Made by a program: the position numbers and the translations under genes
Source: Sphingomonas sp. G-3-2-10
GTDB taxonomy: Bacteria; Pseudomonadota; Alphaproteobacteria; Sphingomonadales; Sphingomonadaceae
Assembly: GCF_012927115.1 (NCBI RefSeq)
Contig: NZ_JABBFY010000003.1
Span: 124,001-188,000 of the forward strand
Direction: 5' to 3'
DNA: 64,000 nt
The notes under the pieces: generated by a model
Databases searched by the model: none
What the model was told of the DNA's origin: nothing
What the model saw: the letters and a program-made list of their open reading frames with translations, nothing else
Part shown: piece by piece, positions 46,442 through 55,594 of the stretch
How the letters are laid out: the number at the start of each line of letters is the position of its first letter
Position numbering within the stretch: position 1 is the first letter of the stretch

Positions 46442-47878
46442 TCAGCTCCGGCCGATATAGTGCAGCAGCGTGGCGTCGACGCCGTCACGCCAGAGCGCGT
46501 CGAGCGCCTCGGCAAAGGCGGCGGCGAATGCCGGGTCGTCGCCCAGGTCGCCATAGATGGTGCGCATCCCCGTCCATCGGGCGGGATCCGCTCGCGCTTC
46601 GCGCGCGGCTGCGGTCAGCACCTCCCAATCCGGGTCGTTCGGCTCGATCTCCTGCCCGCGCTCGTCGATTCCGTAGCAATAACGGCACCACAGGGCGCTT
46701 GCGAGGATCAGCCCCTTCGGCACCACGCCCCGGGCGAGATTGTCGCGGATCGAGGGGATGATGAACTTGGGCTGGCGGTTCGATCCGTCATGGCAAAGCC
46801 GCTTCAGCGTATCGGCGATCTCGGGATTGGCGAAGCGCTGGAGGATCAGCGTCTTGTACGCCGTCAGGTCCTGCCCCGGCGCGGGCGGCACGATCGGCAG
46901 GATCTCGTCGGTCTCCACCTTGTCCAGGAAGGCGGCGATGCTCCGGTCGGCCATCGCTTCGTGACCATAGGCGATGCCCCGTAGCGCGCCCGGATAGGCG
47001 ATGATCGCATGGCCGCCATTGAGCATGCGGATCTTCATCGCCTCGAATTCATGGACGTGGCGCGTGAAGGTGACGCCGGCCTTTTCGAGGGCGGGGCGGC
47101 CGGCCGCGAACCGGTCTTCCAGCACCCATTGGCGGTACGGTTCGCACGTCACCGGAACCGGGTCGTCCGCCAGGCCGAACGTCGCGGCCATCGCGCGTTC
47201 GCGCGGGCCGGTCGCCGGTGCGATCCGGTCGACCATGCCGTTGGGGAAGGCGCCGTGAGTCTCGATCCATCCGGCGAGATCGGGGTCCGAAAGGCGCGCC
47301 AGCCCGACGGTCGCGGCGCGCGCGGCATCGCCATTCCCCGGCAGATTGTCGCACGACAGCACGGTGAAGGGCGCTGCGCCCGCATCGCGGCGGATCCGCA
47401 GCGCGGCGATGATCGCGCCGAAAGCGGTCGCTGGTCGATCGGGGTTCCCGCTGTCCGCGACGATCTCCGCCGCGCGGGAATCGAACCGGCCGGTCGCGGG
47501 ATCGATGAAATAGCCGCCTTCGGTGACCGTCAGCGAGACGATGCGGATCTCCGGCCGGCTCATCGCCGCGATCAGCGGGCCGTTTCCGGGGTCGACTTCG
47601 AGGAAGTCGATCATCGCGCCGACGCGGCGGGCGCTCTTCCCTTCGGGGTCCAGCTCGATCACCGTCGAGAGGCAATCCTGCGCCTTCAGCGCATCGCGCA
47701 TCGCTGTGTCGGCCGGGCGCACGCCCGCGCCGAGGATCGCCCAGTCCCGGTCGCCGCCCAGCGCGAACAGGTCGTCGAGATACACCGCCATATGGGCGCG
47801 GTGGAAATTGCCCACGCCGATATGGACGATCCCAGGGCTCAGCTGGCGCCGGTCATAGCGGGGCTGCGCGACGCTCAT
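46442..47878 (-). CDS. mtlK: Mannitol 2-dehydrogenase family oxidoreductase
   Basis: The 478-residue enzyme belongs to the long-chain mannitol dehydrogenase family. The nucleotide-binding start IVHIGVGNFHRAHMAVYLDDL is at residues 17-37, LPGNGDAAR lies mid-protein, and the catalytic KIRMLNGGHAIIAYPG is at about 285. It would oxidise D-mannitol (or arabitol) to a ketose with NAD. The sister enzymes fructuronate reductase and tagaturonate reductase share the same fold and cannot be ruled out, but a neighbouring sorbitol-type dehydrogenase and fructokinase favour mannitol. ATG 47878 starts 1 base after the stop of the upstream gene. Confidence 0.85.
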   Translation of the reverse strand: MSVAQPRYDRRQLSPGIVHIGVGNFHRAHMAVYLDDLFALGGDRDWAILGAGVRPADTAMRDALKAQDCLSTVIELDPEGKSARRVGAMIDFLEVDPGNGPLIAAMSRPEIRIVSLTVTEGGYFIDPATGRFDSRAAEIVADSGNPDRPATAFGAIIAALRIRRDAGAAPFTVLSCDNLPGNGDAARAATVGLARLSDPDLAGWIETHGAFPNGMVDRIAPATGPRERAMAATFGLADDPVPVTCEPYRQWVLEDRFAAGRPALEKAGVTFTRHVHEFEAMKIRMLNGGHAIIAYPGALRGIAYGHEAMADRSIAAFLDKVETDEILPIVPPAPGQDLTAYKTLILQRFANPEIADTLKRLCHDGSNRQPKFIIPSIRDNLARGVVPKGLILASALWCRYCYGIDERGQEIEPNDPDWEVLTAAAREARADPARWTGMRTIYGDLGDDPAFAAAFAEALDALWRDGVDATLLHYIGRS

Positions 47879-47879
47879 C

Positions 47880-48650
47880 TCATGCCATCCAGTTGCCGCC
47901 GTCGACGCCATAGGTCTGGGCAACGATATAGTTTGCCTCGGCGCTGGCGAGGAAGATTGCTATGCCGGTCAGGTCCGATGCGTTTGCCATTCGGCCAATC
48001 GGAACCGATGCGCCCACGATCCGCTTCTTTTCGCCGGGCTCGCGCTTCTCGAAGTGAGCGAAATGCGCGTCGACCCCATCCCAATGCTCCCCATCCACCA
48101 CGCCGGGAGCGATCGCGTTCACATTGATGCCGTGGCGGATCAGGTCCAGCCCGGCGGACTGGGTCAGGCTGATCACCGCGGCCTTGGTCGCGCAATAGAC
48201 CGCGACCAGCGGCTCGCCGCGGCGGCCGGCCTGGCTGGCCATGTTGATGATCTTGCCGCCCTGTCCGCGCGCGATCATGTGCCGCGCGGCCGCCTGCAGG
48301 CAGAACAGGCTGCCCGCCACATTCACCGCGAAGGTCCGGTCATATTCTGCCCGCGTGATCTCCGCGATCGGCGCGGCGGTGAAGAGGGCGGCGTTGTTGA
48401 TCAGGATGTCGAGCCCGCCCAGCTTTTCGATCGCCTCGGCAAAGCCCGCTTCGATCGAGGTCTGGCGCGTCACGTCCATCTCGATTGCGATTGCGCCGGG
48501 GCCGAGCGCGGCGGCGCATCGCCGCACGCCGTCGCCGTCGATATCCGCCAGCGCCACGCGCGCCCCTTCGTGCAGATAGGCCCGGGCGAATTCCAGACCG
48601 ATGCCGCGCGCCGCGCCGGTGATCAGCGCGGTCTTGCCTTGCAGCCTCAT
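47880..48650 (-). CDS. smoS: Sorbitol (L-iditol/galactitol) dehydrogenase, SmoS-type SDR
   Basis: The 256-residue short-chain dehydrogenase has the dinucleotide motif TGAARGIG (11-18), NNAA (85-88), Ser139 and the catalytic Y152/K156 in VYCATK. It closely follows rhodobacterial SmoS, including INMASQAGRRGE, SAGLDLIRHGINVNAIAPGVVDGEHWDG and the C-terminus IVAQTYGVDGGNWMA. SmoS oxidises sorbitol to fructose and galactitol to tagatose with NAD. ATG 48650 is chosen at the conserved MRLQGKTALITG. It is the second gene of the operon, 16 bases after the FAD-oxidoreductase gene, and probably under the LacI regulator encoded divergently. Confidence 0.9.
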   Translation of the reverse strand: MRLQGKTALITGAARGIGLEFARAYLHEGARVALADIDGDGVRRCAAALGPGAIAIEMDVTRQTSIEAGFAEAIEKLGGLDILINNAALFTAAPIAEITRAEYDRTFAVNVAGSLFCLQAAARHMIARGQGGKIINMASQAGRRGEPLVAVYCATKAAVISLTQSAGLDLIRHGINVNAIAPGVVDGEHWDGVDAHFAHFEKREPGEKKRIVGASVPIGRMANASDLTGIAIFLASAEANYIVAQTYGVDGGNWMA

Positions 48651-48666
48651 GTTCCGCGCTCCGTCG

Positions 48667-50058
48667 TCAGGCTGCGTTGACCGCCGGATAGACCGACAGT
48701 TCGATCGGTTCGCCGGGGTTGATGACATTGTCGAAATCCACCACCGCGCCCTGCGCGATCAGCGTTTCGCGCAGCTGCCCGAAATCCATGTCGGACATGC
48801 TGTAGCCATGCCGGCTGCTCAGCGCGGCGGCGGTGCCGGCGCCCTGGCCCATCGCCATGCAGGTGGCCATCACCCGGACCGATCCGAAACCGGGGCCATC
48901 GGCGCTGAGGCACCGCCCCGCCGTGACCAGATTGATGCTGCCCTGCGGCACAAGGCAGCGGAAGGGGACATTATATTCCTGCCGCGGGATGACGAGGTCG
49001 TTCTGCTCGTTGCTGTCGCTGGCATGGATGTCGATGACGTGCGCGCCCTTGGCGATCGTGTCGGGGAACGCCTTGGGCACGAGGATGTCGTCTTTCTGCA
49101 GCTCGTAGAGGCCGACGATGTGGTAGGTTTCGCGCACGCCGGCCTGAATGCCCGACTTGGCCAGCCAGCAGTCGCGGAACGCCGGGAATTCGCGGCGCAA
49201 TATGTCGATGACGAGTTGCAGGGTCTCGCGAAGGCTGCATTCGGTCTTGGTGAACCATTCCGGGTCGCTGGCATCGGTCGCCTCGCGCAACAGGTTGATG
49301 CTGACCATGCCGTCGCGGAAGAAGCGGTTGATCCAGGGGCCGCCGAAGATCGGGATCTCGCCTTGCTCATTGAGTTCGAGCAGCCGGCTGCGGATCGTGT
49401 TCGAAACGGGCAGCATCCCGTCGACGGCATCGCCGAACAGATAGTCGAGCGCCTTGGTATCCACGCCGCCAAGCTGGAACCACAGGGTGGCCGGTTGCAG
49501 CACATCGCCCTTGGTGGTGGGGAAGCCCGCTGCGCGGACGAGGTCGGCATCGCCGGTGCAATCGACGAAGACCTTTGCCGCATAGGCCACGCGGCCCGCC
49601 TTGTTCTGCACGATGACGTGGCTGACGCGGTCGCCGTCCATCGCGCAGTCCGAGAACCAGCTATGGTAGAGCAGGGTCACCCCGCTCTCGAGCAGCAGGC
49701 GCTGGGCGGCGAGCTTCATGATCTCGTCGTTGACGGGATAGTTGCCACTCTCGAGCGACACGTTCGCGCCGCCCATCGCGGCGGCCTTGCGCATCAATTC
49801 GAGCGGGATGCCGGCGATATGCTGCTTGCCGAAATGGCGGAACTCGCTGATCGGCGTCACCAGCGCGCTCGTCGCCATGCCGCCGACGAAGCCATAGCGT
49901 TCGATCAGCAGCGTCTTCGCCCCGTTTCGTGCCGCCGCCACCGCCGCGATCAGCCCCGCGGGACCGCCGCCGCAGACGATCACGTCGTACGCGTCAGCCA
50001 CCGGCACGGCCCGCTCGGGGGCGCTGATCGACAAATTCTCTCCAGATGCTGATGGCAC
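48667..50058 (-). CDS. FAD-dependent oxidoreductase (FAD_oxidored family)
   Basis: The 463-residue flavoprotein has the dinucleotide fold YDVIVCGGGPAGLIAAVAAARNG (23-45), then a redox-active-site-like ERYGFVGGMA, and near the end VTAGRCLSADGPGFGSVRVMATCMAMGQGAGTAAAL, typical of the FAD_oxidored (xanthan-lyase-like) family. No signal peptide is seen, so it is cytoplasmic. Its substrate is unknown; as first gene of the polyol operon it may oxidise a sugar or polyol derivative before the dehydrogenases act. It reads away from the LacI gene across a 276-base spacer holding operator-like sites. Confidence 0.85.
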   Translation of the reverse strand: MPSASGENLSISAPERAVPVADAYDVIVCGGGPAGLIAAVAAARNGAKTLLIERYGFVGGMATSALVTPISEFRHFGKQHIAGIPLELMRKAAAMGGANVSLESGNYPVNDEIMKLAAQRLLLESGVTLLYHSWFSDCAMDGDRVSHVIVQNKAGRVAYAAKVFVDCTGDADLVRAAGFPTTKGDVLQPATLWFQLGGVDTKALDYLFGDAVDGMLPVSNTIRSRLLELNEQGEIPIFGGPWINRFFRDGMVSINLLREATDASDPEWFTKTECSLRETLQLVIDILRREFPAFRDCWLAKSGIQAGVRETYHIVGLYELQKDDILVPKAFPDTIAKGAHVIDIHASDSNEQNDLVIPRQEYNVPFRCLVPQGSINLVTAGRCLSADGPGFGSVRVMATCMAMGQGAGTAAALSSRHGYSMSDMDFGQLRETLIAQGAVVDFDNVINPGEPIELSVYPAVNAA

Positions 50059-50114
50059 GGAATTTCCTATTGTTGGGGTGGTGCTGGATGGGCGTCGTGC
50101 CCGTGATATAAAAA

Positions 50115-50254
50115 TAACGATAATGTTTATCTGACACAGACTGGCGCAATGGTCAAATTCGTCGATATCACCCTACTTTAGATCGCTATTGTGCGCCGAG
50201 AGGTGGCACCAACGTGCGCGGAGTGTTGTAGATTTAAGATAGCGATAATGTAGT
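50115..50254. promoter_or_regulatory. Divergent promoter region with two operator-like sites
   Basis: TAACGATAATGTTTA (50115-50129) and TAGCGATAATGTAGT (50240-50254) lie 125 bases apart between the FAD-oxidoreductase and LacI genes. The complement of the same motif occurs twice before the TonB receptor. They are probable operators for the LacI protein, perhaps bridged by a DNA loop. Confidence 0.6.
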
Positions 50255-50334
50255 CCGCTACATATGGGGCATAGGCTTGGCGTGGTGCCCGCGTATCGCT
50301 AGACGGTGATCTCGAACGGGAGACACAGACAAGC

Positions 50335-51393
50335 ATGGCGGATGGAAGCAACGGGCGTCGTCAGCCAACGCTTCAGGATGTTGCGGATATCCTTGGCCTC
50401 ACGGCCAACACCGTATCCCGCGCGCTCAACGACAAGTCAGGTGTCAGCGCGACGACGCGCGCCCGGATCAAGGCCGAGGCGGAGCGGCTCGGCTATGTGC
50501 CGAACGTCCATGCGCGCTCGCTCGTGCTGGGATCGCGCAAGACGATCGGGGTGATCGTCAGCAACATCTCCAATCCGTTCTTCTCGGATCTGGTCAGCGA
50601 AGTGGAGCTTCAGGCTCAGAGCGCGGGGTACACAGTGCTGCTGCTGCTGTCCTATGAATCGGCGGAACGCGAACAGGATGCGATCAGCCGGGCGCTGCGC
50701 TCGGGACTGGACGGCCTGATCGCCGCGCCGGTGCAGGAACGGTTCGATGCGTGGACGCCGGTGATCAAGGCGGGTATCCCGCTGGTGCTGGTCAGCCGCG
50801 AACTTCCCGAACTGGGCGTCGATTTCTTCTCGACCGACAACGAAGCCGGGATCCGCCTGACGACCGACGCTGTGCTGGCGCAGGGGGCGAAGGATGTCGT
50901 CCTGATCGACGAGGACATGCCTTTCTCGACGATCCGCTTGCGCATCGAGGGGTTCCGGCGCTCGCTCGAGCAGCATGGCCTGCCGTTCGATCCTCGCGCC
51001 AACCTGGCTCTCGTCCCGCCGCCGCGGTCGTTCCGCGTTTCGCAGTCGTGGCACGCCGACGACGCCTATCGCGTCGCCAGCGACCTGCTCGACCGCGGCC
51101 GGCGGCCGGATGCCTTCGTCGTCGGTGACGATTATTACGCGCTCGGCCTCTACCGTGCGCTTCGCGAGCGCGGCGTCCGGGTTCCCGCCGATGTGCTGGT
51201 GATGGGCTGGGGCAACGATCCCTTCACCCGCTTCATGGAGCCGCCGCTTTCCACGCTGCTCCTGCCCTTTCAGGAAGTGGCGAGCCGGGCGACGCGCCGG
51301 CTGCTCGACCGGATCGAGGGCAGGGCGGACGACCGGGTCGTTACCGAGCGGATCGTGCCCGAACTGGTGCTGCGCGCATCGACCACGCGCTGA
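50335..51393 (+). CDS. LacI-family transcriptional regulator
   Basis: The 352-residue protein starts with a LacI helix-turn-helix, PTLQDVADILGLTANTVSRALNDKSGVSATTRARI (residues 11-45), with hinge helix ARSLVLGSRKT and then a periplasmic-binding-protein-like effector domain (TIGVIVSNISNPFFSDLVSEVE, VLVMGWGNDPF). It probably represses the divergent polyol operon until a sugar or sugar phosphate binds. The inducer cannot be read. Two motif copies upstream also occur before the TonB-dependent receptor gene, which may therefore belong to its regulon. Confidence 0.93.
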   Translation: MADGSNGRRQPTLQDVADILGLTANTVSRALNDKSGVSATTRARIKAEAERLGYVPNVHARSLVLGSRKTIGVIVSNISNPFFSDLVSEVELQAQSAGYTVLLLLSYESAEREQDAISRALRSGLDGLIAAPVQERFDAWTPVIKAGIPLVLVSRELPELGVDFFSTDNEAGIRLTTDAVLAQGAKDVVLIDEDMPFSTIRLRIEGFRRSLEQHGLPFDPRANLALVPPPRSFRVSQSWHADDAYRVASDLLDRGRRPDAFVVGDDYYALGLYRALRERGVRVPADVLVMGWGNDPFTRFMEPPLSTLLLPFQEVASRATRRLLDRIEGRADDRVVTERIVPELVLRASTTR

Positions 51394-51402
51394 GGCGACG
51401 CT

Positions 51403-52983
51403 TCACAATTCGCAGATGAGCACGCTGCCCGAGAGCGGGGCGCGGAGCAGCTGGCTCGGGCCCAGCCGGACGCAAGCCGAGGTGACGATCAGATTGCGGC
51501 CGTCCTCGGTGAAGCGCAGGCCGGAGGGGCGGGGGACCGGCAGCGCGATCCGGTCGAGAATCTTGCCCGCGGCGTTCAGCTCGACCAGTTCCCACCCGTC
51601 CCATATGGCCGTCCACAGATCGCCCGCCGGGGATATGGCCAGGCCGGCGGGACGCGGTCCTCCCGGCGGGAACTGGTGCAGCACCTCGAACTCGCCGAAC
51701 CGCCCGTTCGCTTCGTCATAGGCATAGGCGCGCAACTGGCGCATCGCGGAGTCGATCAGATAGACCCGGCTGCCGCAGTCGGACCACACCACGCCATTGG
51801 GCAGGCCCAAGCCCGAGAGCTCGGCGGTGACGGTGCCGTCCTCCGCCACGCACAACAGCCGGCCCTGCGCGCCTTCGCGTGACGGATCGGCGGAGCCGAG
51901 CCACAGCCGCCCGCGGCGATCGGTCGCGCCGTCGTTGAAGCGGTCGCCGAAGTGAATGCCGTCGACCTTGGTGCGCTTGCCCAGCGTGTTGGTCTGCGGA
52001 TCGAAGATCGCGATCGAGTCCGAAAAGGCCGCGAGCAGCTTTCCGTCCGCGCGGGGGACGAGCGCGCCGATCACGTCAGGCATCGCAAAGCTCTCGGTCT
52101 TGCCGTCCGCGCCCAGACGCAGGATCGCGGGCGCCAGAATGTCGATCCAGTAGAGAGTGCCGGGCGAACCGACCCAGAGCGGGGAATCGCCGATCAGGTT
52201 GGCGAGGCGGCTGATCGGCCGAACGGCCGCGCTGCGCCCCTCGGTGCCCGGCTCGCCCGGATAGATGGCGAACGGATAGCCGCCCGCCGCGCGCGACGTC
52301 TGACGCGCGGCTTCAAGCACGTGCGGCGCAAAGGCGTGGAGCTGCTGGTCGGTAAGAAGGTGCGCGGGCCCGGTCATCACGATCGCGGCGACCGGTTCGC
52401 TGCGCTCGTCGAACACCGGCGCGGCGACCGATCGCCATTCTGACTGGGCCGAACCGTCGATCGCGTAATAGCGCGCCTTGGCCAGGGCTTCCTCCGGCTC
52501 GGGATCGACGGAATCCTCGTGCGAGAAGGCGGCGACCACGCGGCCCGCGGCGGAGCCCCGGACCGGTTCGGTCGAGCCGACGTCCAGCGCGCGGATGCGC
52601 TCGCCGGGATGCGCTGCTTCGACGCAGATGAGCCGGTCGCCGGCGAGGGTCAGCAGGCGTGCGCTGAACCCGGTCGTCTGCGCCAGCCGGGTGAGCGCGG
52701 GGGCAGCGGCGCCGCGAATATCGAACTGGCTCCACACCGAATGGGCGAGCTCGAGGAACAGCGGTCCCAGCCGCAGGCGCTGGGGCGCGGAATCCGCCTG
52801 GAGGAATTCCTCTTCGACCAGCGTCGAGACCAGCCGATGCACGGTCGGCTTGGTCAGGCCGACGCGTTTCACCAGTTCGGCGACCGTGATGTCGGTCCGC
52901 GCCTCGGCCACCGCGCGCAGCACGGCGAGGCTGCGGCGAACCGCATTCGCGCCACCAGTCTGCTTTTCGTCGCGATCTTGCAT
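51403..52983 (-). CDS. IclR-type regulator fused to an SMP-30/gluconolactonase-like domain
   Basis: This 526-residue fusion joins an IclR DNA-binding domain (about 12-60, ITVAELVKRVGLTKPTVHRLV), an IclR effector domain (about 75-230) and a C-terminal six-bladed propeller of the SMP-30/gluconolactonase family (about 260-526; TLYWIDI, NDGATDRRGRLW, LPNGVVWS, IDSAMRQLRAY). Family metal ligands are Glu, Asn, Asn and Asp. Here Asn350 and Asn396 are kept, but Glu is Asp266 (GDSPLW) and Asp is Ala446 (RPAG), so catalysis is doubtful and a sensor role for sugar lactones likely. ATG 52983 is chosen; 53016 is possible. A near-palindrome at 53021 precedes it. Confidence 0.88.
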   Translation of the reverse strand: MQDRDEKQTGGANAVRRSLAVLRAVAEARTDITVAELVKRVGLTKPTVHRLVSTLVEEEFLQADSAPQRLRLGPLFLELAHSVWSQFDIRGAAAPALTRLAQTTGFSARLLTLAGDRLICVEAAHPGERIRALDVGSTEPVRGSAAGRVVAAFSHEDSVDPEPEEALAKARYYAIDGSAQSEWRSVAAPVFDERSEPVAAIVMTGPAHLLTDQQLHAFAPHVLEAARQTSRAAGGYPFAIYPGEPGTEGRSAAVRPISRLANLIGDSPLWVGSPGTLYWIDILAPAILRLGADGKTESFAMPDVIGALVPRADGKLLAAFSDSIAIFDPQTNTLGKRTKVDGIHFGDRFNDGATDRRGRLWLGSADPSREGAQGRLLCVAEDGTVTAELSGLGLPNGVVWSDCGSRVYLIDSAMRQLRAYAYDEANGRFGEFEVLHQFPPGGPRPAGLAISPAGDLWTAIWDGWELVELNAAGKILDRIALPVPRPSGLRFTEDGRNLIVTSACVRLGPSQLLRAPLSGSVLICEL

Positions 52984-53020
52984 GGCGGGAATGATCCGGA
53001 GCGTGGACGATTCCACCTGA

Positions 53021-53034
53021 TGGACTTTAGTTCA
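53021..53034. promoter_or_regulatory. Putative IclR operator before the IclR-SMP30 gene
   Basis: TGGACTTTAGTTCA is a near-palindrome 38 bases before ATG 52983. TGGATTGCAGTCCA at 58621-58634 shares 10 of 14 bases and lies upstream of the enolase-superfamily operon, suggesting one regulator binds both. Confidence 0.5.
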
Positions 53035-53080
53035 GCGCCGCGCGGCGTTGGTCAACGAGTTTCTCCGCCGCAATGGCCGC

Positions 53081-54799
53081 TCATTGCCCCCGCGCCTCCG
53101 CCCGCTTGATCTGGTCCGCCATTCGCTCGGCGATCATGATCACTGGAATGTTGAGGTTGGCGCGCGGAATGGTCGGCATCAGCGACGCGTCGACGACGCG
53201 CAGGCCGCTCATGCCGAGTACGCGCCCATCTTCGGGCGAGGTCACCGCGTAGCGATCCGTCGCGGCCCCCATCCGGCAGGTGCCCGAGGGATGCCATTGT
53301 CCGAACACGCCGGCGCGCACGAACGCTTCGATCGCGCTGCGGTCCTGCACGAAATTGGCGAGGGTTCGCCCGCCGCCGATGAAGGTCTTCACGAAGGCCG
53401 GCTGCAATGCGGGGATGGCATCCAGCAGCAAGGCGACCGGGGCCGTCATCAGATAGTTGGTCACGCTGCGGCGCCCCAGCAGCTTCGCCCAGCCGCTATA
53501 GCTGGAGGGGGACGGCGTCACGACATGCGGGGCCAGTTCCGGCGAGGCGGCGACCGACGCCATCATGATCGTCGACTGGACGAGGCGATCGAGGTCGCGC
53601 TGGTCGGAAAACCAGTTGAAATTGGCGATCGGCCCGGTGGCGGGATCGGCGTTCTCGATATCGACGAAGCCGCGCGAATAGGGCTTGTTGATCCAGTAGA
53701 GCAATGTCCCGATCCGCTCGCCCAGCGGGTGCCATGCCGATTTGGTGGCGATCATCCCGAACATGTCGCCCGGCTCGCACCCCTCGATGGTCGAGGAATA
53801 GCGCAGGCCGATATGGCTGTGTCGGCGGGTCTTCTTCCCCAGCCGCGCGTGCGGGCGGATATAGGCCGACAGCGAAATGCCCGGATGCTCCTGCAGATTC
53901 TGGCCGACTCCGGGCAGGTCCGCGACGATATCGATGCCCAGCGCGTGGAGGCGGGGTGCAGCGCCGATGCCTGCACGCATCAGGATCGCGGGCGATTGCA
54001 GCGCACCGGCGCAGACGATGGTTTCGCGCGCCAGCATCTCGGTCGCATCGCTGCCCTTGCCGATCCGGACGCCCAGGATGTGGCGGTTGCGATGGATCAA
54101 CCCCGAAATCTCGGTGTCGGGCAGGATCATCAGATTGGGGCGGGCGCGAACCGCCTCGGTCAGATAGCCGCGCGCGGTCGATACGCGGTGGCAGCCGTCG
54201 TTGGACAGAGTGAGCGGAAACACGCCATCCTCGAAGGTGCCGTTCTGGTCGTCGATCGCCGGAAGACCCCGCGCGACAAAGGCGCGTTCGGCCGCCAGCG
54301 TGAACTCCGGCCACTGGCTGCGCGGAATGCGATGGATCGGAATCGGTCCATCGGAACCGTGCAGCGGCCCCTTGAAGTCGAGGTCGCGTTCCAGCTTGCG
54401 GAAATAGGGGAGCACGCTCTCCCAGTCCCATCCACTTGCGCCATGCTCGGCCCACTCGTCATAATCCTCGCGCGTGCCGCGATTGGCGGCCTGCCCGTTG
54501 ATGCTCGATCCGCCGCCGACGACGCGGGGCTGGTCGTAGCGTTTCGGCGCGGGACCGGCGTTCGGATCATTGCCGGTGACGGGCAGGTTGCGCGCTTTGA
54601 TGTTCGACCAGTGATTGGCGGAATCGAAGGCGACGATGCCGGGATACATGTCGAGGAAGCCCGCTGGCTCCTTTCCCGGCGGCAAGTCGCGGCCGGCCTC
54701 GATCAGCAGGACGTTCAGCCGGGGATCCTCGGACAAGCGGCTGGCGATCACGCACCCGGCGCTGCCTGCGCCCACGACGATATAGTCGATACGAGTCAT
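53081..54799 (-). CDS. GMC-family FAD oxidoreductase (choline dehydrogenase-like)
   Basis: The 572-residue flavoenzyme starts DYIVVGAGSAGCVIASRLSED (residues 5-25, FAD binding), then RVVGGGSSINGQAANRG, the second GMC signature GALQSPAILMRAGIG and the catalytic histidine in GQWHPSGTCRMG. It would oxidise a primary or secondary alcohol group, passing electrons to the respiratory chain or oxygen. ATG 54799 overlaps the stop of the upstream short-chain dehydrogenase (ATGA), so it is translationally coupled to that gene. In this operon it may oxidise a sugar alcohol or sugar acid; substrate unknown. Confidence 0.9.
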   Translation of the reverse strand: MTRIDYIVVGAGSAGCVIASRLSEDPRLNVLLIEAGRDLPPGKEPAGFLDMYPGIVAFDSANHWSNIKARNLPVTGNDPNAGPAPKRYDQPRVVGGGSSINGQAANRGTREDYDEWAEHGASGWDWESVLPYFRKLERDLDFKGPLHGSDGPIPIHRIPRSQWPEFTLAAERAFVARGLPAIDDQNGTFEDGVFPLTLSNDGCHRVSTARGYLTEAVRARPNLMILPDTEISGLIHRNRHILGVRIGKGSDATEMLARETIVCAGALQSPAILMRAGIGAAPRLHALGIDIVADLPGVGQNLQEHPGISLSAYIRPHARLGKKTRRHSHIGLRYSSTIEGCEPGDMFGMIATKSAWHPLGERIGTLLYWINKPYSRGFVDIENADPATGPIANFNWFSDQRDLDRLVQSTIMMASVAASPELAPHVVTPSPSSYSGWAKLLGRRSVTNYLMTAPVALLLDAIPALQPAFVKTFIGGGRTLANFVQDRSAIEAFVRAGVFGQWHPSGTCRMGAATDRYAVTSPEDGRVLGMSGLRVVDASLMPTIPRANLNIPVIMIAERMADQIKRAEARGQ

Positions 54800-55557
54800 C
54801 AGCCGATCCAGAAGCCGCCATTCACGTTCAGCGTGGCGCCGGTCATGTACGCCGCATCGTCCGAAGCGAGGAACGCAACCGCGCGCCCGATCTCGAACGG
54901 CTCGGCAAGGCGGCCGAGCGGAATGTCCTTGATCACCTGCTCGCGCACATCGTCGGGCATATGGGTGCGGATCAGGTCGGTATCGACGACGCCGGGGGCG
55001 ATCGCATTCACGGTGACGCCCGTTTTCGCCATCTGCCGCGCCAGCGTGCGCGTGAAGCCGAGCATCCCGCCCTTGGTGGTGCCATAGTGGATGCCGCCAT
55101 TCATCGCGCCGCGATGCGCGACGACCGATGAGGTGCAGACGATCCGGCCATAGCCTCGCTCGATCATGCCGGGCAGCACCGCCTTCGAGAACAGGAAGGC
55201 GCTCTTGAGATTGACCGCCATCAGCCGGTCCCAATCCTCTTCCTTGAGGTCGAGGATCGGCACCGCCTGGTCCATGCCGGCATTGTTGACGAGGATATCG
55301 ACCTTGCCGAACGCTTCGATCGCGAGCGTGACCACCGCACGGACATCGGCCGAGGAGGATGCGTCGCCCGGCGCGGCGATCGCGGCCGGGCCGATCTCCG
55401 CGGCCTTGCGATGCGCGCGCTCCGCATCGATGTCGTTCACGACCACCTTGGCGCCCCGCGCCGCCAGTTCACTTGCGATCGCGCCGCCGATGCCGTTGCC
55501 GCCTCCGCTGACGATCGCGACCCGGCCGCGGAGAGTTTGAATCGGTTCAGCAGACAT
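54799..55557 (-). CDS. Short-chain dehydrogenase/reductase
   Basis: The 252-residue enzyme has the classical SDR motifs: SGGGNGIG (17-24), NNAG (91-94), CTSSV with Ser143/Ser144, and Y158/K162 in HYGTTK. The C-terminus (AAYMTGATLNVNGGFWIG) is typical of FabG-like and sugar/polyol dehydrogenases. It probably oxidises a hydroxyl group in the pathway shared with the preceding genes. It lies 37 bases after the MFS transporter gene and overlaps the GMC oxidoreductase gene, in one operon. Substrate is not evident. Confidence 0.9.
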   Translation of the reverse strand: MSAEPIQTLRGRVAIVSGGGNGIGGAIASELAARGAKVVVNDIDAERAHRKAAEIGPAAIAAPGDASSSADVRAVVTLAIEAFGKVDILVNNAGMDQAVPILDLKEEDWDRLMAVNLKSAFLFSKAVLPGMIERGYGRIVCTSSVVAHRGAMNGGIHYGTTKGGMLGFTRTLARQMAKTGVTVNAIAPGVVDTDLIRTHMPDDVREQVIKDIPLGRLAEPFEIGRAVAFLASDDAAYMTGATLNVNGGFWIG

Positions 55558-55594
55558 TGCGCGGCAGTTCCTTTTATTGATCGATGAGTGAGGT

